Assembly (NCBI GenBank): GCA_949361645.1
Contig: OX442428.1
Span: 7,166,964 to 7,230,963, forward strand
Direction of reading: 5' to 3'
Source of the DNA: Spongilla lacustris
Lineage: Eukaryota; Porifera; Demospongiae; Spongillida; Spongillidae
Length of the DNA: 64,000 bases
The stretch's first letter is position 1. Every line of letters starts with the position of its first letter. Below the pieces are notes generated by a model that saw only the letters and a list, made by a program, of their open reading frames with translations, did no database searches and was not told the DNA's origin. Shown in pieces: positions 34,252 to 44,689 of this stretch. A program made the position numbers and the translations under genes.

Positions 34252-34291
34252 GCGAAGGTCGAAGGGCCATTTTCGCGTGAACTGTCCCATA

Positions 34292-34690
34292 TATACTGAA
34301 GGAACAGTTTATTTTAACTGTGCGGACAGCTGATCCCATTTTGACACAACTATTTCCATCATGACAGGCATGCACTGTAAGTACTTAAAATAAGCACAAT
34401 GGAATCGCTATTTCGCTTTTATAATTAAATGGAACTTATGTTTATTTGATCGGAACATAAATTTTAATAGCAAGTAATTACTCTGCACGGTAAAGCTAAT
34501 ATTATATATGTAACCTAGCGCTGCACTTGATGGTTTATTTGAGCATAGAATATCACTACCTGCATTTCATGTATTTTTTATTATCTATCCTTCATTGCTA
34601 AAGATATAATGTTTGTGGCAACTAACCCGGTAATCATTCTATATACCACTTTATTAAAAGCATGCAGCTATAGTGTGCTATATGATCGGT
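34292..34690. other. Continuation of unit-2 flank after the insertion
   Basis: 34305-34405 matches 20774-20870. The rest is AT-rich with no gene seen. Confidence 0.45.
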
Positions 34691-34713
34691 ATACCGGTGT
34701 CACAGGCATACGG

Positions 34714-34716
<3 letters not shown>

Positions 34717-34751
<35 letters not shown>

Positions 34752-34916
34752 ATTTTGGGTCCGGGGGGACCCATATGCCTAGGCAACTGGGTCCCCCCCG
34801 GACCCAGTTGCCTAGGCAAGTGGGTCCCCCCGGACCGAGATGCCTAGATGTAAAAAATTAATTATCCCGGACCCAAATGCCTAGGCAACCTGGTCCCCCC
34901 CGGACCCAGCTGCCTG
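34717..34916. repeat. Poly-C run and palindromic GGACCC/TTGCCTAGGCAA repeat
   Basis: A 34-base poly-C run is followed by at least four units of 'ggacccagttgcctaggcaa' alternating with 'gggtcccccc'. The unit is a near-perfect palindrome around CCTAGG. The array runs into the assembly gap, so its true length is unknown. Confidence 0.9.
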
Positions 34917-35116
34917 NNNNNNNNNNNNNNNNNNNNNNNNNNNNNNNNNNNNNNNNNNNNNNNNNNNNNNNNNNNNNNNNNNNNNNNNNNNNNNNNNNNN
35001 NNNNNNNNNNNNNNNNNNNNNNNNNNNNNNNNNNNNNNNNNNNNNNNNNNNNNNNNNNNNNNNNNNNNNNNNNNNNNNNNNNNNNNNNNNNNNNNNNNNN
35101 NNNNNNNNNNNNNNNN
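34917..35116. other. Assembly gap (200 N)
   Basis: Exactly 200 N, a conventional gap size. It lies inside a palindromic repeat, the likely cause of the break. Confidence 0.99.
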
Positions 35117-35351
35117 GTACTGTACACATGTTGGCCATACATGTACCTCCAGTACTGTAATATCAATCGTTACGGAAGTTTAGTAATTCCAGGACATTGA
35201 AAATGAATTAAATGTACCTCTATTATTCAAGACTAAGGTTAGATATTATTATAATACTGATGTACAATACATAATACACACATATAGTGATAAACTGACA
35301 AAAGATAAAAACTTAGGTTAATAATTATATGTACATGTAGCTCCAATACCT

Positions 35352-35894
35352 GGATTTTCCTCACCCTCCTCCCCTCCCTCCTCTCCTCCCCTCCCTCCTC
35401 TCCTCCCTCCCTCCTCTCTCCTCCCCTCCTCCCCTCCCTCTCTCCTCCCTCTTCTCCTCCCTCCCTCCTTCCTCCCCCACTCCCCTCCCTACTCTCCCTC
35501 CTCTCCTTCCCTCCCTCCTCCCCTCCCTCCTCCCCTCCCTCCCCCTCCCTCCTCCCCTCCCTCCTCTCCCTCCTCCCCCTCCCTCCTCCTCCCCCCTCCC
35601 CTCCCCCTCCCTCCTCTCCCTCCTCCCCTCCCCTCCTCCTCCCCTCCCTCCTCTCCCTCCTCTCCTCCCTCCTCCTCCTCCCCCTCCCTCCCTCCTCCCC
35701 TCCTCCCCTCCCTCCTCTCCCTCCTCTCCTCTCCCTCCTCCCCTCCCTCCTCTCCCTCCTCCCCGCCCTCCTCTCCCTCCTCCCCTCCCTCCTCTCCCTC
35801 CTCCCCCGCCCTCCTCTCCCTCCTCCCCCTCCCTCCTGAGTCCTCTCCCTCCTCCCCTCCCTCCTCCCCCTCCCTCCTCCCCCTCCCTCTCCCT
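35352..35894. repeat. Polypyrimidine tract (CCCTCCTCT-type)
   Basis: About 540 bases of C and T only, with fewer than ten exceptions. Long mirror-repeat polypyrimidine of this kind can form triplex (H-DNA). The Arg/Gly/Glu minus-strand frame is an artefact. Confidence 0.97.
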
Positions 35895-36008
35895 CATTCT
35901 GTCATGTGGTGCACCCATCGTGCCTAGAGCTTTGCTTAAGACTCTTCCACTGTTATGATGGTCACTGTTAATGAGGCCAACATGTCCCCCCCCCCCCCAC
36001 CCTCAGCA

Positions 36009-36850
36009 AGCGTATGGATGATGACTACCTCGGGGGTACGCTGGAGAGGGGCTCTGGGTCTGACCTCAGTGGACAGAAACGCAGTCCTAGGATGTCCCCT
36101 AAGACCAGGCCCTTTAATGCCACACCCACCCACGATCCCCCTGGTCCCCAGTTGGATCCAGCCAGTGGTCAGCAGTTGGCACCTACACTCTCCCTGACCA
36201 GCCAATCCATACCCCCTGGGAAGAGGAGTACCATTGCCCCTCCAACCAAAGAGGGCATCAAAAGTTATCCAAAGCACAGTAAGTGATGTGTGTGTGTACA
36301 TGTGTATGTGTGTGTGTGTGCGTGCGTGCGTGAGTGCATGCGTGCGTGCGTGGATGTGTGTGTACATAAGTCATATCTTACCAATGTTCACATATGACCT
36401 TACCAATGTTCAGATATGACCTTACCAATGCTTTGACACCACAGAATAGCCTCACCTTTGTGGATGTATCAAAAGAAGGGCCTGGGGCTGAGGAAGCCCT
36501 TCCAGAAGGAAACACAATCTTGATAGGAACAGTTTGCAGCAGTCAACCATTTAGCCCAATTATGTTTGTACACAATGTTATCTTCATAAGGTGTGCACAG
36601 TATCTGCTCTGTTTGTGCAGCCTGGCGTATGTTTTTATTGTTTTTATGCATGTATGTTTCTTCGACTACTTTAAAAATATATATCTGTGTGCACATTATT
36701 CTGTGTGCTGAATACATGTTTTGTAGAGCTGGCAGTGGCTTAATATTAGTTAATGATATGACAAAACAACATCCTTTGGCTTTGTATAGAATTGGACTCC
36801 CAGCTACTTGTAGGAAGGAACGAACAAAATTGACCTCATCGGGGTTATAA
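36009..36850 (+). CDS. Possible three-exon gene fragment, unassigned
   Basis: Three exon-like blocks have splice-like edges: 36008-36278 (after cctcag, ending at GTAAGT), 36445-about 36590 (after cacacag-type acceptor ccacag), and about 36727-36850 (after ttgtag, ending in a stop). The first is polar and disordered (MDDDYLGGTLERGSGSD, then Pro/Ser-rich). The second reads SLTFVDVSKEGPGAEEALPEG. The third ends LTSSGL. The phase of the first donor does not match the second block (it meets a TAG at once), so either an exon is missing or the gene is broken. I recognise no domain. A poly-C tract and the pyrimidine tract lie just upstream. Confidence 0.3.
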
Positions 36851-36863
36851 CCTGAAACACGTG

Positions 36864-36867
<4 letters not shown>

Positions 36868-36900
<33 letters not shown>
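36868..36900. repeat. CA microsatellite
   Basis: Short (CA)n tract. Confidence 0.9.
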
Positions 36901-36944
36901 GCTATAATTATAAATAATTTTATAATGCTTTACGTAATTACACA

Positions 36945-37200
36945 TTAATGGACTGGCTGTACGCGATACGGCGACGCAACCCCACTATACCCCCGCACGC
37001 CCCACGACCTGTCCCTAGCAAGGGTTTGGCAGGGTGTTGGGCCCATCCCCCTGGCTCGCGCGCCGATCGACCCCGATAGGTCGCCCCCCTTCCGCTACGA
37101 CCGAGGCGATGCGGGAATGCTTGGGGGAGCCAGGAGGAACCTACTGGAATGCCCATCACCTGATCACGGCCAAAGGCCGGAGAGTTCTACGGTGGTAACA
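36945..37200. other. GC-rich, hairpin-prone non-coding block
   Basis: About 250 bases with base composition much more GC-rich than the surroundings and CpG-dense ('ggctcgcgcgccgatcga', 'cgaccccgataggtcg', 'ggccaaaggcc'). It looks structured or like the GC-rich end of a mobile element. I could not match it to rRNA, tRNA, SRP RNA or a spliceosomal RNA by eye. Confidence 0.4.
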
Positions 37201-37834
37201 AACCCTCTTGCTAGGTGTACAGGAAACAAAAATAAAATAAATAAAAATCAACTACTGAACTGAGCAGTGTCGTGACCCCGCCACTCGCCCGCCTAAGTCA
37301 GTGCGCAACTACCGTCTGTCACGCATGCGCAGACACCAATGACCGAGTCCGTCCATTAACCGCAGTTATAACCTACGGCTAACTTACATTGTACTTGTCA
37401 CGTGCATCCCATATCGGCAGGGCTACGGTACCGTCTAGTAACTGACACTGATTCGTTTTAAAATCACCGGGCAGTGCGGATTAAGGTAACTATATGCAAA
37501 CTGGAGTAACCTTTCATATTCGAGATAGTGTATGCGCATGATATGCATGTATACGCTTACGATGATTACGATCGTTCGACAGCTGAACATGTAGTGCATG
37601 TGATCGTATCAGGTATCAGGCGTTTGTGTTATCATGAGCTCAGTTGTATAGGCTTCGACATTAAAAAAATAAAAGTATATGCATGGCATGCATCTGACGA
37701 ATAGACCGTTTGTATAGAAAGTGCTTTACTGCAAAATATGATTCTAAAAATGTACATATGGTACTGTTATCGTGGCGAACCTTTATATTACTAACATACG
37801 TACCACCTTATATATATATATATAATTAGAGAAG
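37200..37834. other. Upstream region of receptor gene A
   Basis: No gene is seen. It differs from the conserved 5' region of B, C and E, except for the last bases before the start (TAG, AGAAGATG). The transcription start of A is not apparent. Confidence 0.4.
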
Positions 37835-39468
37835 ATGTTTCAGAAGATCTTGGCAATCCTTTTATCACAACACTTAATAATATGTAAGTTATCAAATTAT
37901 GTACATATTTCTACTGCATTTGCTTCTGAAAGTAGAAAGCTGCTTTTGGATACGGAGTTGTAGTCATTGTAACCTTTTTATTGGGGGGGGGGGGGGGGGG
38001 GGGGACCAACAAACCGGCTTTAATTTGCAGTCATATGCATTTCTCATTCTGTTACAACCATCCTGGGTGCAGCCTCTACCAGTTCTCTCCTTACCATCAA
38101 TATTAATCCAGCTGCAGTCTCAGCCAACCTAACATGCACATTTCTGGATGGACAGCCTTACTTCTGTTTGGTGTGCTGTGGTAGCGGCCTACTCTCCTAT
38201 CCCATCAAGACCCTGACTAACAGGGGTGTGGTGGTGGGTGGTACAATATATGGCCTCATGGCCAATCATGTATACTACTGCAAAGCATCAGCTTATGTCA
38301 TCACCAATGGCACATCATGTGATGGATTATATGTCAAAAATGCAAGTGTGACATTCAGTTTCAAAACCCAAGGTAGTAATGGTTGAATTATGGCCAAATA
38401 AAATATTCTAAGCTATATTTTTGAAGTGTCACATATACATAATATATATAATTTATAATAATATATGTGTATGTCATGAGTTACTATCTCATTACACCAC
38501 TTGGGGTCATTGGCTGTGTAATCCTGACACCAATGTTCAGTAATGCAATGACCTTTCTTCGCCAACGTGACCTTTCTGTATTGCAATATCAGCATAATGA
38601 CCAGGTGGCTGTAGTGCAGTCACTGTAGTGTTATTGAAAATATCTTTTCTTCCAAACATGCATATCCCGTTTTGAAGAAAAATGTTCTGATATGTTTCTG
38701 TTTGTCACAAGTATACTTAATGCATTTGATGGCATATCTTCCATTTGCTCTAGCAATAGTTTTTCAAAATTCCTCAATAATAAAAGCAATAGTTCTTCAA
38801 AATTCCTCAATAAGACAAGCTACAGTCTTGTCTCAAGATAGGAACAAAGCTGTGATCAAGTGCTTGTTCAAAAATGGCCAGTCACATTTCTGTCTTGTGT
38901 GCTGCAGTTCCAACTCCTCCCTCATAGCTGCAAATGTATCCACCTCTGCCAACACTACTGTAACTGTAGACCTGTACGGTCTGGGCACCAGGGAAGCAAC
39001 TGTCCTCTACTGCAATGCATCCGCACAAAATGTGTCACAAATGAACTGCAACCATCATGATGTGACCACTACTCAGGAAATGGCAGCAATATCAGGTATC
39101 TGGTTAGGTATGTACAATCCCATAAATATTGTATTCCTTTTCAGATCTTCAGCTAACTCTGATTTGCGCATTTGCCATCACTGTGCCACTCCTTGCTCTT
39201 GTGGTGCTGTGTATGTGCATGTGGAGGAAGCAATGTGGAAAACAAATAAATGAATATTCTGACACCATGAGCAAGTTGAGGTAGGTTACAAATGGTTGTG
39301 TCCAAGTCCTCCCCTCGCTGTATTTGAGGTGTTTGATCATTGATCTCTAGAACAAAGCTGTTGATGGCTGAAAATGCAGAAAATTTGAAGCAAGATTCCA
39401 TTGAATTGCAAAGCAACCTCTCATATGTGATAAGCAGCAACAGATCTAGAGGTGGCAATTTGTTATGA
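37835..39468 (+). CDS. Receptor gene A: signal peptide, X and Y modules, membrane helix, short tail
   Basis: Exons 37835-37883, 38118-38372 (or 38031-38372), 38754-39095, 39145-39280 and 39351-39468 join in frame, giving 299 residues (328 with the longer second exon). Exon 1 encodes a hydrophobic signal peptide (MFQKILAILLSQHL). Modules X (~17-101) and Y (~102-215) are homologous to each other; both have C.F..GQ..FCLVCC.S early, YGL, then YC.ASA. Each occupies one phase 1-1 exon. They resemble Ig/FN3-type beta sandwiches with extra cysteines, but I do not recognise a named domain. The membrane helix (about 220-242, LTLICAFAITVPLLALVVLC) precedes a tail of about 55 residues with tyrosines in NEYSDT and LSYVIS. 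It would be a plasma-membrane receptor or adhesion protein. It lacks the Ig and FN3 modules of B-D. The downstream ~500 bases are shared with D. Confidence 0.85.
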
Positions 39469-40240
39469 CCTTGAGTACTGCAACCACATGTCCTAGTATA
39501 GTGGTAGAAATGTGCTTGCAGGATATAAGCATGTTACCATTACTGTTTTATGCATTTGCACAATCGCAGTTATTGTAATAACATACACTGAAAATTTGAC
39601 AACTGAAGTAGTGTATATAGATACTTTTGAAAACCTGATGACGCATGGCCTGTTCAGTTGCTGTATACATCCTTTTGACACCACCAATAATTGGTCAACA
39701 CCCCTGGAGCATTATTGTTATACATTTACCGCACAATCACAGTATTTAATGGCAATACACTGAAATTTGAAAACACCCTATGCTGTGTGTAAGTGTATAG
39801 AACCTTTTTAGAAACACTTCTATCCTGATTTGCATGACCTGTTCAATTGCTGTATTAACCTTCAATATGGTCAACAGCTTCAGGTTCTCTTTCAATTCAA
39901 CCTCACTGCATAGCATCAAGCACTACATCCATGTGCTGACAATGTAATGAAATATGTCTCTTGAAAGTCATTAATGATTGTTTTGATTAGCACGTTGCGT
40001 ATACCGTACATATACATACATGTACTACTGACGGCCAGATTGACTAACAGCTCCAAATAGGAAAACATGCACAGAAGAGGAAAATGTTTTTAAGAATTTA
40101 ACTTCAGAAATGACATGTATGTGCAGAAATGTTTACAGGTTATAATTTTAAAATGAAATCGATTATTTTATTTACAAGAAATAATCTTGCAGTGATCAAT
40201 TCTTGTATGCTCTAAAAAAACTTCTAAAGCAATAAAAACG
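39469..40240. repeat. Shared 3' flank of type A/D receptor genes
   Basis: The block 39500-40000 recurs after D (61970-62460), after the decayed copy (50285-50420, partial) and at 52240-52500. It contains three internal repeats of 'cacaatcacagt..taatagca.acactgaaaattt' type sequence. It marks the end of an ancestral duplication unit. Confidence 0.8.
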
Positions 40241-40259
40241 CTTGATCTCGTGCACAGTT

Positions 40260-41083
40260 TCTAATAGAGCGCGCCTCCGTAATTTCAGGCCCCAAAGGGC
40301 AATTATTATTATAGGCGCAAGACCAAAAACATCAGAAGAAGACTCTGAGACCTTTGAAACAGACCTGATTGAGTGCAGAGTTCATCCCCATGTATGGGAT
40401 GTATAAGCTTTGCCTTTGACCTCATTACTGACGCACGCGTATTTAAAGAGCTCTAGCTCGATCTGGCGTACTATGCTACAAGCGCCCAAAATTTTGGATC
40501 TGAAATTAGTACGGAGACGCACTGTTTTAAAAAATAACGGGAGTGTGAACCCATTAAGAAAATTTTCTGCTGCAATCAACGTATGGGTGTATACGGTATT
40601 TTTGCCTTCTATACCTGTAGCGATTTGAGTTGATATGAAAACAGGTAAGTGCCAGGCCATTGTAGCAGCCTGAAACCGAATGCTTTGAAATTAGATAAGT
40701 ATAGCTGTTCGGCGATACAGCGATGCTAATCTTTGTACAGGCTAATGACTACATGCAGAACTGAGAATATTTTTTAACTGTACCGCGGCCAATAAGTAAT
40801 GAGCTGGAATGATAAATGTCGGCAATATTTGAGTAAACAAATGCGAGAGATCTAGATGCCCTCGTGTACGGAAACATCGTATCTATTACTGTATTAGTGT
40901 GTGCCAACTTGATTGGAATAGCGTCGACATTATTGGTTAATCAGTAGTAATATTTTTAAATTTTCACTTCGTTTGTTTATGATGAAGGTACATATATAAT
41001 ATTATGCAATGTACAATAAAACTATAATTATATTATAATTATAATTATACGCGGATAGCTTGATTACAATTTTACCACCGTAG
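40260..41083 (+). promoter_or_regulatory. Conserved 5' region of receptor gene B: promoter and 5' UTR exon
   Basis: The stretch is highly similar to 62780-63656 in front of gene E and partly to 52740-53242 in front of gene C. A TATA-like TATTTAAAG lies at 40440-40448 (TATATAAAG in E). A conserved donor (acag/gtaagt, 40645) and the acceptor (accgtag, 41083) just before AGAAGATG suggest a non-coding first exon of roughly 180 bases (about 40470-40644). This would place transcription start near 40470. Confidence 0.6.
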
Positions 41084-41088
41084 AGAAG

Positions 41089-43780
41089 ATGTTTCTGAAG
41101 ATCTTGGAAATTCTTTTATTACAACACTTATCAATCTTATGTAAGTTATCAAGTTTGTGTTCAGTGGCGATGCAGTAACGTATAGACTACAGCTGTGATA
41201 CAACAAAGCAATTAATGACAAGGGGAGAAACGGCCAGAACATTGCTACGCTTGTGTGGCGTATGTGGAGGACTACATTTGCTCACAATGATTTCACTTTT
41301 TTTAAACACGTAGCAAGCTAGCTGCCGTTCTTAATTTTTAACTATTTAAAATGCTCACGCACTTGCAGTTATATGAATCCCGTAGTGTACAGTGGAACAT
41401 CCTACCTGCATTTTAGATGACAGTTAATTAGCCACTGTAAAGTATTGCATTTATTTACATGTATATATGGTAGTTCATAGGAATACATGTAGATATTTTG
41501 TATCACGCATGCGCAGTTCAGTTGATGATCCTTTTCTCTAAGTGTGCGTTTGGGACCCACTATAACATTTTAAACAGAACATATTTACCACAACTTTCTC
41601 AAATTACCCCCATCCCAACAGGTGTGTCTGAGTACCTGGTTTGTCAGATCCCTAATGGTACCAGTTGTCCAAAGGTTGTATGTCCCAACACCACACTGAA
41701 CTTCATCTGTAACATTAAGACACAACAGCTTGGGCACACAATATGGCTGCTACCAAATAGAACATGCAGAGACAATCCTTATCCTGATAGGATCGCCCTC
41801 CTCCAACCTATATATGCTGGCTGCAATCCCAACTCATCCTGGCAACATGGTACTTGTGGACCATTTTCAGCACAGACTGTGGCCACCTCTAGATGTGTGA
41901 ACTCTTCACTGTCTGTTATTGCAACACAGCAGTTGAATGGAGCTGAAGTAAAGTGTATCAACTCTGATGGACGTAACGATTCCCCTGTTGGAAATGCAAC
42001 TATCCCTGTTGTGGGTACGTTTCACGATACATATATACATGTAAGAGTAAGCTATATATCCATTGTTTCTATCACAAAATGAAAGACTAAATACACCCAT
42101 ATTTCAAATGGGAGGCTGTATAGGGGTGGGGGGGGGGGAACCTCACACCCAAGTGCTGGGTCGTACCTTTGCTACTCCAGAGATGGAACAAGCCCAGACA
42201 TCCACATCAAACAGGTGATGAAGGTGACACCTTTCTCTCACCAGCTGCTCTGTGCTTGTGGGTATGCATATACATAGCAGCTGGTTTAACTACCTTAATC
42301 CGTACAAATAATATCAACGTACATGAAAATGAGTGAGTCTCTCGCGCATCCCATGGTATTGAGTCCATAATGGGGCTAAATCTCTTGGTATCTATTTCTG
42401 ATTGTATTCTGCTAGCTTGTAATATCTGAATTGTTTTGAAAGTTGTGATATTGAGATGTTATCCTAGCAATTGTGTTCTATTTTAATGGTGATGCTCAAA
42501 ATAATTTATCATTAATAATCATTTTCTACGATGTAGCCTCCACACCAAACATATCAGTGATGACCACTTGTACAGAGATAGAGGTTCGATGGTCTGCATC
42601 TTCTCAAGATAGGGGTGGTTTCACTATCAAGATCAGACCTCAGACCAAAAACATTTCAATCAGTAAAGGCCCAAACTTTCAGACCTTCCATAACCTGGTC
42701 AGTGACTCTTTCTACACCATAACATATGAGGTTTCTTGCACTGGAAGGAGTGAAGTTAGCATTGAGATATGGACATGTTGGTATACTTCCATAGTTTTGA
42801 AATGTAAATTAACCTCTTTATTCCACTCTAGTACCCAGGCCACCTCACAATATTAATTCTAATCATATTATGTATGACCCAAATACAACCCGTTTAGTGG
42901 TGACATGGACACCAGTGGTAAGCAGGCACCACCATCATAGTTGTATTCCAGAATGCTTAGCCCTTATTCTTTAGACAAGCAATAATGTGTCTTGCAGTAG
43001 TGGAATGCTGAAATCCAAAGTGAAGATATCGTCTGAGCATGGCCTAACCTTCACGGAATCTCTTGTCTCCTCTGACCATTGTGATGACATCATAACCAAC
43101 ACATGTTATTTTGCCTTTGACCTGCAAAGCATCAACACTTCAAACTATTTCATTTCAGTGGCCTCTATTAGTGGCTCTAGGCTTGGTCCATTCAGTGATC
43201 AAGTGAAGAGTGTTGGTAAGTGTACCACTGAGTTGGTGAGGGTTTGCTAAGGGTGTCTTCTTCATACCTTTAAAATGCAGGCAGCACTAGGGATACGCAT
43301 CTAATGGTAATGAGTTTTGTCACAAACATTTAATGACAATTGGGCCATTATTATACACATTTTTTAAAAATAGTATAATGGTATGTAAGTGGCACATAAA
43401 ATGGCAAGCAGTGATGAAAGCCATCAGTGTATTTACCATATACTTCTGTTCAGCAAAGCCAGAAGCCGGGATGACATCATTGTCACTTACAAACACAGCC
43501 ACAGGTACATTATCTTTGGACAACTTTTGAGTACCAAAGTAGCTGTGCTGTTTTTTCAACCACAATGTATTTGCTTTCATGCAATCCTTTAAAAATAATA
43601 GTTGGTGTATCAGTCTCTGTCACCTTTGTGGTGTCCTTCTCTCTTGGAGTGTTGGTGGCTTCTGTTCTCTGCTACATTTCAAGAAGGTCAAAAGAATCAT
43701 ACAAACCAAGTTCTGCACATTATAAGATTCAGAATGACATTGGGATGGAAACAAATATCTCATATTTGGTTCTACAGTAA
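41089..43780 (+). CDS. Receptor gene B: signal peptide, Ig, two FN3-like, membrane helix, ITIM-like tail
   Basis: Seven exons (41089-41140, 41622-42014, 42537-42776, 42832-42917, 42975-43215, 43454-43504, 43602-43780) join to 1242 nt, 413 residues. Order: signal peptide 1-17 (MFLKILEILLLQHLSIL). Ig-like module 18-148 with Cys (FICN), Trp (IWLLP) and the late NGAEVKC. FN3-like module 149-228 (TEIEVRW, YTITYEVSC). A second FN3-like module 229-337 over two exons (VVTWTPV, NYFISVAS). A short stalk 338-354. Helix ~357-380 (VTFVVSFSLGVLVASVL). A 33-residue tail ending ISYLVLQ. ISYLVL fits the ITIM pattern I/V/L/S-x-Y-x-x-L/V/I. Many NxS/T sites fit an extracellular, glycosylated ectodomain. The donor of exon 3 (gttggt) is weak compared with GTGAGG in C and D. 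Inhibitory signalling is inference. Confidence 0.88.
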
Positions 43781-44580
43781 TCCTACTACCTCACTAGAAA
43801 GCCGCTGTGAACGTAGTAAGCTAATACAAGTTACATTGCGTGATGATGTTCGTTAACAATTCATTAAGGCCACTGACATTATATCCTAGCTGTTTTCAAT
43901 TTGTGCCTTTATTCATATTTCTATATAACTGCTTTTGAGCACTCCGAGTCATATGATGATAATAATAACTTGTGATGAATCTGTAACAAGCAAGCTCGAC
44001 AGGATATTATGCGTGGGACTTAAGCGCTTGCCCTACATGTATGCACTACTGAGGCAGGGTATTTACCAAAGTGTACTAACAATTGGAAAAGGAGCCACAA
44101 GTCTTGAAAACGTTCCTTGGAGAACTAGTAAACCATCCAGAAGTGTTTTTGCAGAATCTACAGCTGAATCGATAATGCTTCAGTCACAAAGTCATTAAAG
44201 CAGAGATGATACATAGATATAATCTCTGATTAAAGGCAGCAACGTTCAAAGTCTATCAGTTGATGATAGCAGAGTCATACAGCAGCTAGGGGATAGGAAG
44301 CTATTGTATATATGCTGTGTTTGATTAGAGACCAGTTCAATTCCTGCATCTTTTAGAGAGCAACAATATCACAGGGCCGTAGCATCGATAAAAGAACCGG
44401 TTCGACTGTAGTGGAAATTAATATGCAGAAAGTCCCGGGGTACTGTACGGATATTCTCGTGAGCTGCCAATGTCATTCAAGCATGAGACGATTGCAGGCA
44501 TTCGATCATTTCTAATTATCATATCATTTAAAATGTTTTTGGCAAAAATCGATCCAGCCGGACTGGATGCTACGACCCTA
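43781..44580. other. 3' region of gene B, no further gene
   Basis: An 87-residue frame at 43935-44198 has no domain and no clear splice partner. It could be a lost or alternative tail exon of B but is not supported. Confidence 0.35.
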
Positions 44581-44584
44581 ATTA

Positions 44585-44685
44585 TCGTGGGATAGCGGCA
44601 TAGGCAGAGCACAATGTTGTGGGATAGCGGCATAGGCAGAGCATAGTGTTGTGGGATAGCGGCATAGGCAGAGCATAGTGTTGTG
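44585..44685. repeat. Three tandem copies of a 32-bp unit
   Basis: 'ttgtgggatagcggcatagg' plus 'cagagcatagtg' is repeated three times (about 44585, 44615 and 44647). Confidence 0.9.
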
Positions 44686-44689
44686 GACA

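Larger units (their letters stand above)
29326..34291. mobile_element. Five-kb insertion bounded by inverted ends, holding nested elements
   Basis: The left end reads TATGAGACAGTTCACGC then AAAAATGGCCCTTCG. The right end, in reverse complement, reads TATGGGACAGTTCACGC then GAAAATGGCCCTTCG. Homology to unit 1 stops at 29325 and resumes after 34291 (34305-34405 matches 20774-20870), so this whole stretch is an insertion relative to unit 1. The left ~150 bases are related to the arm of the foldback element at 18691-19508. The interior carries the GCACT array, a non-LTR reverse-transcriptase relic and a hAT element. Confidence 0.7.

Noticed and set aside
34877..35200. Open frames spanning the N gap
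   Set aside because: Residues across the gap are unknown; not evidence for coding.
35361..35918. 185-residue Arg/Gly/Glu-rich protein (RGG-like)
   Set aside because: Reverse complement of a polypyrimidine simple repeat.
43935..44198. 87-residue frame as an additional tail exon of receptor B
   Set aside because: No matching donor at the end of the membrane exon (it runs into TAA) and no paralogue after the other receptors.
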